This document shows positions 24,112 to 36,000 of a stretch of 64,000 nucleotides of DNA, one piece after another. The notes under the pieces were generated by a model. The model worked only from the letters and a program-made list of their open reading frames with translations, was not told where the DNA came from and ran no database searches. Positions within the stretch are counted from its first letter, which is position 1. Every line of letters starts with the position of its first letter. Both the position numbers and the translations under genes were made by a program. The DNA lies in the NCBI RefSeq assembly GCF_010183535.1, contig NC_071330.1, forward strand, positions 15,481,717 to 15,545,716, given 5' to 3'. This DNA comes from Caenorhabditis remanei. Its lineage: Eukaryota; Nematoda; Chromadorea; Rhabditida; Rhabditidae.

Positions 24112-24365
24112 GCATCTGAAAAGGGGCGGAGCCTAATAAAATAGTATTTAAGGAAACCTAGGCCCACCTACATTGTCATTCTGAGCAATAAATAATGTTA
24201 TTCCCAGAAAACGGAGAGTTTTAGCAACAAATTGTTACTTTTGCGCATTTCCACTCATTTTCAACGTTTTCATGGTGATAGAGCACTAATCAGGCATCTG
24301 AAAAGGGGCGGAGCCTAATAAAATAGTATTTAAGGAAACCTAGGCCCACCTACATTGTCATTCTG
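24112..24365 (+). promoter_or_regulatory. Tandemly duplicated core promoter of the small gene (left arm)
   Basis: A segment of roughly 180 bp is duplicated in tandem. The 72-bp core of each copy (24112-24183 and 24294-24365) is essentially identical: AAGGGGCGGAGCC, then a TATA-like TATTTAAG (24145, 24327), then GTCATTCTG 30 bp downstream (24175, 24357). The upstream parts of each copy have diverged strongly. Only the inner copy is followed by the GTGAGT donor of the 5' UTR intron, so it is the likelier start. The GTCATTC element recurs at the polymerase promoter. Confidence 0.65.
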
Positions 24366-24462
24366 TGCAATAACTAGTGTGAGTTTACTTTCATTTATTT
24401 ATGATTATTGTTTTCAACTTTTGAATATTCATTCTCGAATAACAACACATATGTTCCAGAAA

Positions 24463-25016
24463 ATGGCTAAAAGAGCATTGTTGGTCATTTCACATGATAA
24501 AGTTCAAATAGATGATCTTACACTTCCATCATCTGATGAATCATCTTCCGATCAAGTAGATGTCAAGAATAATCTTCCGAGTCAAAAGGTATATAAAAAT
24601 AAGAAAGTTTCAATCTACATATATTTCTATTTCAGCCAGAGTCTAAAAACATTGTAAGAGTTTTGAGTAAGACATGTGACGAACCAAAAGGAAAGTTTCA
24701 AGGAGCGATTGCAACTGTTCGTCTTCTTCTTGAACTACCGCCAGCCTTGATTTTGCTCGACTCAGAAAAATTCGGAGAATGTGCAGTCAAACTTATGAAA
24801 ACTCATAACCCGTTTAAATCTGACCGTTCCATTGTATCCATCGCCATCGAAGGAGATGACAATGTAAGCAATGTGTCTACTCAATTCAAACCAATAGGAA
24901 ACATCAAACCTGTAGATGTTGCTCGTTGTATTGAAGACGCGGACCATGAAATAGACCTTGGTCTTCGACAGAAGACAGTAATCTTCACATATTTGAATCC
25001 ACCAAGCTCAAATTGA
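24463..25016 (+). CDS. Stand-alone paralogue of the polymerase N-terminal domain, 168 aa (left arm)
   Basis: Two exons, 24463-24588 and 24636-25016, join in phase. A 5' UTR intron probably runs from GTGAGT near 24378 to ACAG-type acceptor TTCCAG just before AAATGG. The N-terminus is short and acidic (PSSDESSSDQVD). The rest aligns with residues 14-160 of the polymerase: RVLSKTCDEPKGKFQG versus RILTKHAEDANGRFNG, then a LELPPA/LELSPA block, NPFK/DPFK, and TYLNPPSSN/TYLNPPNGS. I recognise no known fold. Position first in the arm and shared promoter architecture suggest a replication partner, possibly a terminal, primer or DNA-binding protein; that is inference. The frame is intact in both arms. 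Confidence 0.75.
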
Positions 25017-25934
25017 TTACTATAACAACTTTGTGTTGTTTTTATTCTATTTTATCAGAATTTTGGTATTTTTCTTGTTCTTGTATCATTAATCTATGTA
25101 CTCTTTAGTTATTTTGCAGTATCTATATAAATTTTGTATATTTCCAAAGAAGTGAAAGTGTGGAATGTTACATAAAAAGATACATGTATGAAGAACACTA
25201 TCCAAGTTATGCTAAAGTTAAAAATGGAATTTGTATTTTGCTGTCGCTTCATCTCCAGGTCACTTGTTGTGGCCCTCCGACTTGCTGGATCGTGATGTTG
25301 TGTCATTATATGGGAAAGGAATGAGAAGAAATTAATTCAAGATTTCAAGACCGAGAAGTTCAGTGGAGCAGGTTTGCATTGTACGTAACGTAGAAATTTT
25401 TAGCATTTTTGCCATCGCTTCATCTCCAGGTCACTTGTTGTGACCCTCCGATTTGCTCGATTATGGTGTTGTGTTGTTGTATGGGAAAGGGATGAGAAAA
25501 CTTCAACTGAGTTCAGTAGAGCAGGTTTGCATTTCACACAGCCTAGAAATCTAAACAAGTGGATCCGAGAAAATCACGGTGATATTGCATTTTTATGGAG
25601 AAACTTGCGAAAGTGACAATTATTGGACGTATGGTGATAGAATGATCAAAAATCGTAAAGTTCAGCATTTGGTACTTTTTTGAAATAAGTGACGTCATCG
25701 CTTTAAACAATTACAAGATATGACGTCATGGAATGAAAAGGTAGAAAAAGTTTCAAAACCAGTAATTATAGCTAAATACCACGTATTTCCTATATTCCCA
25801 TTAGTATCATATGCTATGGAGTGATGAGAAACTTGAAAAATGACGATAATCGGGCGTATGACGGTGAAACGATCAAGAATGGTAGAATTCTGCATAAAAT
25901 AAGATATAAGGCGAATATCAGCCACCCGGAGGGG
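25017..25934 (+). promoter_or_regulatory. Intergenic control region with tandem repeats and TGACGTCA sites (left arm)
   Basis: About 920 bp between the two genes. A unit of about 170 bp is tandemly repeated; it contains TCGCTTCATCTCCAGGTCAC followed by TTGTTG at 25244-25269 and again at 25415-25440. A second pair of related segments lies at about 25599-25675 and 25827-25900 (landmarks GAGAAACTTG and GATCAA). Two perfect TGACGTCA palindromes, the CREB/ATF-type site, lie at 25690-25697 and 25721-25728. The arrangement looks regulatory or replicative. Confidence 0.55.
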
Positions 25935-25968
25935 TATATAAGGGAACATTTTTGACAGAGAGTCATTC
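25935..25968 (+). promoter_or_regulatory. Core promoter of the polymerase gene (left arm)
   Basis: A canonical TATATAAG box at 25935-25942 is followed 27 bp later by GTCATTC at 25962-25968, the same pairing seen at the small gene. A TTTA tandem repeat follows in the leader near 26011-26037, before the ATG-ATG at 26049. Confidence 0.65.
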
Positions 25969-26048
25969 ATTACGCACTTTACAAGTGACGGTAGCTCGGC
26001 TCTGCTCTTTCTTATTTATTTATTTATTTATTTATTTTTCAAGACCGT

Positions 26049-29000
26049 ATGATGGATTCGAAACTACATGAGAGCGACGAAGAAGTGGTAAGAGAAATCA
26101 CTATTTTTACTACTTTTCATTGAAAATTGTATCAGGTACAAGCGGGAGGTGCCAATGTTCGAATTTTGACAAAACATGCTGAGGATGCAAACGGAAGATT
26201 TAATGGACATGTCAACACAGTAACACTTTCTCTCGAACTTTCACCAGCGATGACGTCCGATCCACGTGGGGCAGAACTATTTGCAGACACGCTGATTGGA
26301 CTAGTAAAAAGAAATGACCCATTCAAAACACCACAGACTAGAGCAGGATTCAACTTTGAGTCCTCAGAGTTTAATGAGGCTGTTGGAATTCCATTCCAAA
26401 AAATTGACCACATGTCAGCTTCAAAGATTGTGGAAAATATGGCGAAGATGTCACAATCAAGTAGATCCCCACTCGAGCTAGAAGATCGCAAACTGACTAT
26501 GAGGATCACATACCTCAATCCACCGAACGGAAGTGGAAAACGGAAGATCAATACAGGAGATATTTTGGAACTTACCGCATTTGAGAAGAAGAAAAGGACA
26601 GAAGATACCATTGACGAACCATGTTGTGAGGGTAAATGTGTGCTAGAAACAAAACAAACGAGATCAAATATAATGCCGAATGAAGGTAACAAAATCATAT
26701 AGCTTTATTACAATAATCATGTTTATTTCAGTACTCGAAAATTGCCTAGTTCATGCACTGTATCAAACTCTTAAGTATCAAGAATGGAAACAAAATAGGA
26801 CCATCGAAAATCTAAACAAGTACCGCAATTCCGTTAGAAAAACATATAAGCGTCCAGGATTTTGTCCAGAAGTATATAATGCAGTGAATGATATGAAAGA
26901 GGTAAAGTATGACTGTGATATATTATTAAACAAGTTTTTATTTCAGAGAGCAGGAATGACGAAATCTAGTGATTTTGACAGACTAGATATAGAACAATTT
27001 CAGAAAACTGTATTTGCAAGAACACACCAAATAGTTGTCTTTGTTGAAAATTCAACTACACCATATTATATGGGTCCATATGTCGGTCCAAGTAAACAAC
27101 TGGTTTTGTACCTGTCTAAAGGACACTTCAGTGGTGTGAGAAGTATCTGTGCCCTTCTTAAGACAGAATATTATTGTTTTTTGTGTAACACAAAGTACAA
27201 AGATGCATCTTCGCACTACAACTGCCCACTAATTCACCGCGTGTGTGGCCAGAAGAACTGCACTATTTCGAATGAAGATGAAGAAATTCGTTGTAACAAG
27301 TGCACAATCAAATTCCGATCTCGATTATGCTTTGAAAATCACTTGAAAAACGGTAACAAAATATAATTTTAAAGTAGCTGATATTTGTTTCCAGGGCCTA
27401 AGAACGGAAAAAGTCGCTGTCAACACACACAAGTTTGCAAGAAATGTGGAGAAGCGTATTATACAAACAAAAACAAGGAAGGCCACAAGTGTGGAGAGAA
27501 ATGGTGTTACCGATGTAACTGTAAAAGAGCAAAAAATCATCAATGCATTATGCCTACTTCAACGAAAAATGAGAAGAGATTGACAAGACGTCGAGTATTT
27601 TTTGACATTGAGGTATTATCAAAGCCTAAGTGTATTTTTGTTAATGTATTGTTTTTAGAGTAGAGCAGATGAAAAGACAGGTCAACAGCATGCAGTACTC
27701 TTTGTGGCACTTCGTTGTTGTCCAGAATGTTCTTCATCAATACCTAAAGCTCTTCAAGATGCCTGGAAAGAAACTTGTAAAAAATGTGCACCAGATGGAA
27801 GATTAAAAGTTATTGAATGTGTTACCATTAAGAATAGAAAAGTTGATGTTGCTTCTGAACTAACCGAATGGCTCTTTGCGGATCATCACAAAGGAAGTGT
27901 TTTAGTTGCACACAATGCATCTGGGTAACTTTTGATTACTTGGAAAACATTATAATCACTACTTTTCAGATATGATGCACAATTCATACTGGAGAAGATG
28001 ATAGCAAGTAACAAAGCAGCACCACATCTTATACTGGACGGCACTAAATTAATTTTCATGGAGCATAATGGTGTGCGATTGTTGGATTCTATGAAATTTT
28101 TGACAATGAGTCTTTCTGCTTTAGGAAAAGCATTTGAAATTGACTCAGTCAAAGGGTGAGTGATAATTATTCTAACTAAAATAAAATATACTTTTCCAGA
28201 GATTTCCCCGTACTTTTTATCAAACCAGAACATTACGACTACAATGGCAATATGCCAGAAGACAAATGGTACAACTTGGGAAACAAACCTTCTTCTGTTA
28301 AGAAACAAATCATGAATTTTCTTGAAAATGAGAGAAATGCAAACAAAACATTTAATTTTGTTGATGAAATCATGAGGTATTGCTACAATGATGTTTATAT
28401 TCTTGCCAAAGCAATGAATAATTTCGAAACAGAGTTTGAAGCTATGACCAATGTGTGTCTTCTGGAGGTAAATCATTTTCCATTTAATACAAAACTAAAT
28501 ATAAATATTTAGGAGTCAACAACAGCTGCTTCTGCTGCCGCACTAGTTTTTCGAAGAAACCACTTGGTTTCTGAAAAACCGATTGTCTTGGATGCAAAGC
28601 CATCTGTTTCTATAAACAGTTCAGTAATAAGCCAAAAATACTTGGCATGGTTTGGAAGAAAAGAAGGAGTTCAGGTTAACATGTCTACCACATATGGCGA
28701 GCAAAAAGTAATTTTGAAAAGATAAAAGCAAATTTAAATGAATATTTACAGATTGGTGAACACCGCGTAGATGGTTTTGTCTCTCCCTGTGAAAAATTTC
28801 CGAAGGGACTGATTATCGAATTCTTTGTAAGTTTACACAATTCTTGTTAAAATCACTATTGTTTTTATTTTCAGGGATGTTACTGGCATGCACATAGCTG
28901 TACCTACACAAACTCTTCCATGATTGGTAGCGAAAATGGTCAAGAAATTTGGGATAGAGACGAAAAAAGATTGAATAGTCTTAAAGAAAAACATCCAGTT

Positions 29001-30812
29001 AAAGTAGTATGGGAGTGTGAAGTTAAACGAGAACTGTTGATTGACCCTGAAATGGCAGAATTCTTCGACAACTATGAACCAATTGTAAGTTATATAACTA
29101 TTAATCCATAAAATAATTCCATTCATCAGGGAATTTTACATTGTGAGAAGTCTCTTGTCGGTGGTAGAACGGAAGTTTTCAAGTTGTACGCCAATAACAC
29201 TGCAAAAGTTCTGCGATATTTGGATGTAGTCAGGTAATTTAAAATACCAGTACTCAATAAATAACTAATTTCCAGTTTGTATCCCACGGTCATGAAACAT
29301 GAGGCTTTTCCGATCGGACCCCCTGAAAATGTACCACAATCCATAATGAAAGTACCTATGAAGAAACCTGAAGATATAAAGTTTCGAGGGTTCATGAGTT
29401 GTAGAGTACTCCCACCCCGACAGTTGAAGCTGCCTGTCTTGCCAATCAAGTATGGAGGTAAACTGCTATTTGGACTATGTAGATGTAAGTTAAATTAAAT
29501 TTATGATGACAATGTTTTTCATGTGTGCAGGTTGTGCAAAGAGGATGAGTAACACATCTTGCAACCACTCTGATGAAGAACGAGCATTTAATGGCACCTT
29601 CACGACAGTAGAACTGCAGAAAGCCCTCAAGCTTGGTTACACTATACTTGAAGCTTACCACGTTAGTTCCAAATGGCACGATTGTTTGAAATTTTGAAAT
29701 TTTACAGGGAATAAAATACAACCACTGGGTTCAAAATGATGCAACCGGAGAAGGTGGACTGTTCACCAGCTATATAAATCAAATGATGGAGGAGAAAATA
29801 GTATGTTGAGTCCTATAGTGACATAAAATGGACTTATATTATTTCAGTATAGTTCTGGCTGGCCATCAAATGTCATCACAGATGCTCAGAAAGATGCGTA
29901 CTGCAAAGCATATTTTGACAAGGAACAAATTCGTCTCACAGACTACTCGCGGTTTGTGAAAAATCCAGGAAAGAGAGCCGTAGCTAAACTGATGCTCAAC
30001 TCATTGGTAATACTCTGACTCATTAACTTCTATAATTTTGAAATTTTTCAGTGGGGGAAATTCGCACAAAACGTTGATCGAGAGACCACGGAAATCGTTA
30101 TAGATCCTATGGAATTTTGGAAACTTGTCTATGATACAAACGTGGTCATTTCCGTTGTACGTTGTGTGAATGACGTTCTGGTTGTGAAATACAGAAAGCA
30201 GCATGAAACACTCCAGAGCTTAAAAACAAGTGCCATGCAACTTGCATCCTTCACAACATCTTATGCAAGACTTCGTTTGTATAGATTCATGGAATTGGTT
30301 GGAGGAAAAAACATCATCTACACAGGTTTGTTATTGCGAAACAACTAAAAAATATAACTTGCATTTTCATAGACACCGATTCCATAATCTATTCAGTACC
30401 TGCCGGTACGGAAGATCCGCTGAAAGATGAAGTCGGCTCTTATTTGGGGCAACTCACTGACGAGCTGAATGGTGAAATGACAGAATTCGTGAGCCTTGGT
30501 CCAAAAACTTACTGCTATAAGGATCGGCTTGACAACAAGGAAGAAAAAATTGTGAGGAAAGCTAAAGGAATCATCATGAACTCACAAGTGGAGAAAGAGG
30601 TCAATTTTGAAAAGATGAAAATCATGGTGGACGAAGCAATCGAAAATGCAGAGGCCCGTACAACTCTCTACCTACCACAACACACTATTCGTAGAGATAA
30701 CTCTCACAAAATGTATAGTCAAAACATTAAAAAAGTGTTTAAATATACATTTAACAAAAGAAGACTTTTGGCCGATGGTACTACATTACCATTTGGTTAC
30801 TGTCAACTTTGA
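26049..30812 (+). CDS. Protein-primed-type family B DNA polymerase, 18 exons, 1330 aa (left arm)
   Basis: Exons: 26049-26087, 26136-26685, 26732-26901, 26947-27352, 27395-27612, 27659-27924, 27970-28155, 28200-28467, 28513-28707, 28752-28826, 28875-29084, 29130-29233, 29276-29484, 29531-29661, 29708-29800, 29848-30006, 30052-30325, 30373-30812. All phases agree and the total is 3993 nt. Residues 1-196 form a domain shared with the small gene. About 300-450 is Cys/His-rich with several CxxC and zinc-finger-like groups. Exonuclease motifs: FFDIE (D459, E461), HNASGYD (D552), YCYND (D676). A GCYWHAHSC motif (792) is typical of animal Maverick-type enzymes. Polymerase motifs: DVVSLYP (D893), KLMLNSLWG (K1087), DTDS (1185-1188). 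Every catalytic residue is present, so the enzyme looks functional. Introns are about 42-57 bp, unlike the long host introns. It probably replicates the element. Confidence 0.9.
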
Positions 30813-31717
30813 ATATAATTATTTATGTTTGATTTTATAAAAATAAATGTTATATTTTGACAAAATTCTGAAAAAAAAACGAAAAAGTCGATTACTGAAT
30901 TTGTATTTTCCCAAAATTGTCATTTTTGTCAAGAAATTATACTTTTTGTCAAGAAATTATACTTTTCGAAACATTTCGAAACTACGGACACTTTTTCTTG
31001 TTGGGCAAGATGCCAACATGACGTCATCGAAACGGACGCGAGAGAGAGAAATGTTTTCATTTCTCCCACACCCCACATTAGCAACAAGTGACCTGGTGAT
31101 GAAACGGTAGCAAACTGCTTAGCTTTCCCTTCACCACTCCTCACCGGAGTGATTCAGTGGTCAGATTTTTGAAAAAAAAAGTGTCTGCGTTGTGAGAATC
31201 CAATCTGAAATTTTGACCCAAACCATTGTGTATTCCAAATTTTGTGCAAAAGTATTTTATGTTGGTGTTCACTATTCCAAATTCGCCTCATTTTTTCTGT
31301 TTATTTTTAGTTTTTGTTCCACACTACCAATATTTCCATTCCAAAACTCCAAAAAATAGTGCAAAAATACCGTAACGCGAAAAGTATTTTGAGTTGACAG
31401 ATTCTATTCGAAATTTTACCCCACACCAAGAAAGAAGACGGCATACACCATGACTCATCCCATTTTCCATTCCATTTCTTGTCCCGTACCAAGACGAAGA
31501 CACACAATGACTCACAACGCGCAAAATTTCCACCAGCAAAAAGTACTTTTTGTTCACTAATCCGAGAAAATTCGAAGAGTTATCGCTTCGACACCTATAA
31601 ATTCGGAATCTACGCAAAATTTTGTTCTAGAAAAATACCATATCGGGATATTTTCAAAAAAAAAAAAAAAAAAATGGAACCGCTAAGGATATACGAGAGA
31701 ATTGTGGCCTACATCTG
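30813..31717. other. Inner non-coding part of left arm
   Basis: A polyadenylation signal AATAAA lies at 30842-30847. A third perfect TGACGTCA is at 31019-31026. An inverted, slightly diverged copy of the 26-bp intergenic motif (CAACAAGTGACCTGG...) is at 31082-31106. The rest has loosely repeated phrases around GCGCAAAA and AAAAGTA and ends near an 18-base A run. An antisense open frame (31617-31324) has no recognisable domain. Confidence 0.6.
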
Positions 31718-32131
31718 AGATGCAGCCATTCTCTCTTCCCTACCCTACCCTACCCTACCCTTCCCTACCCTACCCTACCCTACCCTTACCCTCCAAAATT
31801 GTGCAAAAATGCAAAAATTATGTTAAAAATTATGAAATATCGTTTCGAGACCCAAAAATTCGAAATCTACGCAAAAATCCAGTCTAGAAAAATACCATAT
31901 CGGTATTTTTCAGAAAAATGTTTAAGGATGCGCTAAGGATGCGCTTAAAGGCTTTAATGGACCACCCGTGAGAAAATGATGCGCATCCTAGGGACTACAC
32001 ATCACGTGAGAGACGCAGACATGGTGGTCCCGCGAGGGAGCAAACATAGCGAAAGAGTGTGTGAGTGCGAGAGACGCAGACATTCCCTCTCCTCCCCCTT
32101 AGGCTAAGTGACCAAAGATCAAACTGTGTTC
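31718..32131. other. Unique spacer at the centre of the palindrome
   Basis: 414 bp, the only non-palindromic part. It has a (CCCTA)n array with CCCTT interruptions (31738-31792). A diverged copy of the adjacent inner arm end follows: 31841-31920 resembles about 31581-31660, sharing ATCTACGCAAAA and TAGAAAAATACCATATCG. Short GATGCGC repeats come next, then two GAGAGACGCAGACA motifs (about 32008 and 32069), a motif also found in host flanks. No coding capacity. Confidence 0.75.
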
Positions 32132-33036
32132 CAGATGTAGGCCACAATTCTCTCGTATATCCTTAGCGGTTCCATTTTTTTTTTTTTTTTTTTGAAAATA
32201 TCCCGATATGGTATTTTTCTAGAACAAAATTTTGCGTAGATTCCGAATTTATAGGTGTCGAAGCGATAACTCTTCGAATTTTCTCGGATTAGTGAACAAA
32301 AAGTACTTTTTGCTGGTGGAAATTTTGCGCGTTGTGAGTCATTGTGTGTCTTCGTCTTGGTACGGGACAAGAAATGGAATGGAAAATGGGATGAGTCATG
32401 GTGTATGCCGTCTTCTTTCTTGGTGTGGGGTAAAATTTCGAATAGAATCTGTCAACTCAAAATACTTTTCGCGTTACGGTATTTTTGCACTATTTTTTGG
32501 AGTTTTGGAATGGAAATATTGGTAGTGTGGAACAAAAACTAAAAATAAACAGAAAAAATGAGGCGAATTTGGAATAGTGAACACCAACATAAAATACTTT
32601 TGCACAAAATTTGGAATACACAATGGTTTGGGTCAAAATTTCAGATTGGATTCTCACAACGCAGACACTTTTTTTTTCAAAAATCTGACCACTGAATCAC
32701 TCCGGTGAGGAGTGGTGAAGGGAAAGCTAAGCAGTTTGCTACCGTTTCATCACCAGGTCACTTGTTGCTAATGTGGGGTGTGGGAGAAATGAAAACATTT
32801 CTCTCTCTCGCGTCCGTTTCGATGACGTCATGTTGGCATCTTGCCCAACAAGAAAAAGTGTCCGTAGTTTCGAAATGTTTCGAAAAGTATAATTTCTTGA
32901 CAAAAAGTATAATTTCTTGACAAAAATGACAATTTTGGGAAAATACAAATTCAGTAATCGACTTTTTCGTTTTTTTTTCAGAATTTTGTCAAAATATAAC
33001 ATTTATTTTTATAAAATCAAACATAAATAATTATAT

Positions 33037-36000
33037 TCAAAGTTGACAGTAACCAAATGGTAATGTAGTACCATCGGCCAAAAGTCTTCTTTTGTTAAAT
33101 GTATATTTAAACACTTTTTTAATGTTTTGACTATACATTTTGTGAGAGTTATCTCTACGAATAGTGTGTTGTGGTAGGTAGAGAGTTGTACGGGCCTCTG
33201 CATTTTCGATTGCTTCGTCCACCATGATTTTCATCTTTTCAAAATTGACCTCTTTCTCCACTTGTGAGTTCATGATGATTCCTTTAGCTTTCCTCACAAT
33301 TTTTTCTTCCTTGTTGTCAAGCCGATCCTTATAGCAGTAAGTTTTTGGACCAAGGCTCACGAATTCTGTCATTTCACCATTCAGCTCGTCAGTGAGTTGC
33401 CCCAAATAAGAGCCGACTTCATCTTTCAGCGGATCTTCCGTACCGGCAGGTACTGAATAGATTATGGAATCGGTGTCTATGAAAATGCAAGTTATATTTT
33501 TTAGTTGTTTCGCAATAACAAACCTGTGTAGATGATGTTTTTTCCTCCAACCAATTCCATGAATCTATACAAACGAAGTCTTGCATAAGATGTTGTGAAG
33601 GATGCAAGTTGCATGGCACTTGTTTTTAAGCTCTGGAGTGTTTCATGCTGCTTTCTGTATTTCACAACCAGAACGTCATTCACACAACGTACAACGGAAA
33701 TGACCACGTTTGTATCATAGACAAGTTTCCAAAATTCCATAGGATCTATAACGATTTCCGTGGTCTCTCGATCAACGTTTTGTGCGAATTTCCCCCACTG
33801 AAAAATTTCAAAATTATAGAAGTTAATGAGTCAGAGTATTACCAATGAGTTGAGCATCAGTTTAGCTACGGCTCTCTTTCCTGGATTTTTCACAAACCGC
33901 GAGTAGTCTGTGAGACGAATTTGTTCCTTGTCAAAATATGCTTTGCAGTACGCATCTTTCTGAGCATCTGTGATGACATTTGATGGCCAGCCAGAACTAT
34001 ACTGAAATAATATAAGTCCATTTTATGTCACTATAGGACTCAACATACTATTTTCTCCTCCATCATTTGATTTATATAGCTGGTGAACAGTCCACCTTCT
34101 CCGGTTGCATCATTTTGAACCCAGTGGTTGTATTTTATTCCCTGTAAAATTTCAAAATTTCAAACAATCGTGCCATTTGGAACTAACGTGGTAAGCTTCA
34201 AGTATAGTGTAACCAAGCTTGAGGGCTTTCTGCAGTTCTACTGTCGTGAAGGTGCCATTAAATGCTCGTTCTTCATCAGAGTGGTTGCAAGATGTGTTAC
34301 TCATCCTCTTTGCACAACCTGCACACATGAAAAACATTGTCATCATAAATTTAATTTAACTTACATCTACATAGTCCAAATAGCAGTTTACCTCCATACT
34401 TGATTGGCAAGACAGGCAGCTTCAACTGTCGGGGTGGGAGTACTCTACAACTCATGAACCCTCGAAACTTTATATCTTCAGGTTTCTTCATAGGTACTTT
34501 CATTATGGATTGTGGTACATTTTCAGGGGGTCCGATCGGAAAAGCCTCATGTTTCATGACCGTGGGATACAAACTGGAAATTAGTTATTTATTGAGTACT
34601 GGTATTTTAAATTACCTGACTACATCCAAATATCGCAGAACTTTTGCAGTGTTATTGGCGTACAACTTGAAAACTTCCGTTCTACCACCGACAAGAGACT
34701 TCTCACAATGTAAAATTCCCTGATGAATGGAATTATTTTATGGATTAATAGTTATATAACTTACAATTGGTTCATAGTTGTCGAAGAATTCTGCCATTTC
34801 AGGGTCAATCAACAGTTCTCGTTTAACTTCACACTCCCATACTACTTTAACTGGATGTTTTTCTTTAAGACTATTCAATCTTTTTTCGTCTCTATCCCAA
34901 ATTTCTTGACCATTTTCGCTACCAATCATGGAAGAGTTTGTGTAGGTACAGCTATGTGCATGCCAGTAACATCCCTGAAAATAAAAACAATAGTGATTTT
35001 AACAAGAATTGTGTAAACTTACAAAGAATTCGATAATCAGTCCCTTCGGAAATTTTTCACAGGGAGAGACAAAACCATCTACGCGGTGTTCACCAATCTG
35101 TAAATATTCATTTAAATTTGCTTTTATCTTTTCAAAATTACTTTTTGCTCGCCATATGTGGTAGACATGTTAACCTGAACTCCTTCTTTTCTTCCAAACC
35201 ATGCCAAGTATTTTTGGCTTATTACTGAACTGTTTATAGAAACAGATGGCTTTGCATCCAAGACAATCGGTTTTTCAGAAACCAAGTGGTTTCTTCGAAA
35301 AACTAGTGCGGCAGCAGAAGCAGCTGTTGTTGACTCCTAAATATTTATATTTAGTTTTGTATTAAATGGAAAATGATTTACCTCCAGAAGACACACATTG
35401 GTCATAGCTTCAAACTCTGTTTCGAAATTATTCATTGCTTTGGCAAGAATATAAACATCATTGTAGCAATACCTCATGATTTCATCAACAAAATTAAATG
35501 TTTTGTTTGCGTTTCTCTCATTTTCAAGAAAATTCATGATTTGTTTCTTAACAGAAGAAGGTTTGTTTCCCAAGTTGTACCATTTGTCTTCTGGCATATT
35601 GCCATTGTAGTCGTAATGTTCTGGTTTGATAAAAAGTACGGGGAAATCTCTGGAAAAGTATATTTTATTTTAGTTAGAATAATTATCACTCACCCTTTGA
35701 CTGAGTCAATTTCAAATGCTTTTCCTAAAGCAGAAAGACTCATTGTCAAAAATTTCATAGAATCCAACAATCGCACACCATTATGCTCCATGAAAATTAA
35801 TTTAGTGCCGTCCAGTATAAGATGTGGTGCTGCTTTGTTACTTGCTATCATCTTCTCCAGTATGAATTGTGCATCATATCTGAAAAGTAGTGATTATAAT
35901 GTTTTCCAAGTAATCAAAAGTTACCCAGATGCATTGTGTGCAACTAAAACACTTCCTTTGTGATGATCCGCAAAGAGCCATTCGGTTAGTTCAGAAGCAA

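Larger units (their letters stand above)
23723..31717 (+). repeat. Left arm of the palindrome
   Basis: 7995 bp. The order inward is: 380 bp of AT-rich DNA with repeated TTAATTAG/ACTAATTAG motifs, a tandemly duplicated promoter, the small gene, about 900 bp of internally duplicated DNA, the polymerase gene, and about 900 bp of non-coding DNA ending near an A run at 31655-31673. None of the host's GTATAATCATG repeats occur in it. Confidence 0.95.

Noticed and set aside
26132..26698. A 188-codon open frame antisense to polymerase exon 2 (and its mirror copy)
   Set aside because: It runs opposite a coding exon with no splice signals, and its composition follows from the sense codons; the sense frame has paralogue and splice support.
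31324..31617. 97-codon antisense frame in the inner arm
   Set aside because: No recognisable domain, lies across short repeats, no promoter or splice context; preserved in both arms only because the arms are identical.
31738..31792. (CCCTA)n array as a telomere remnant
   Set aside because: Nematode telomeres are TTAGGC repeats; a five-base CCCTA unit does not match, and a single TTAGGC near 32100 is not an array.
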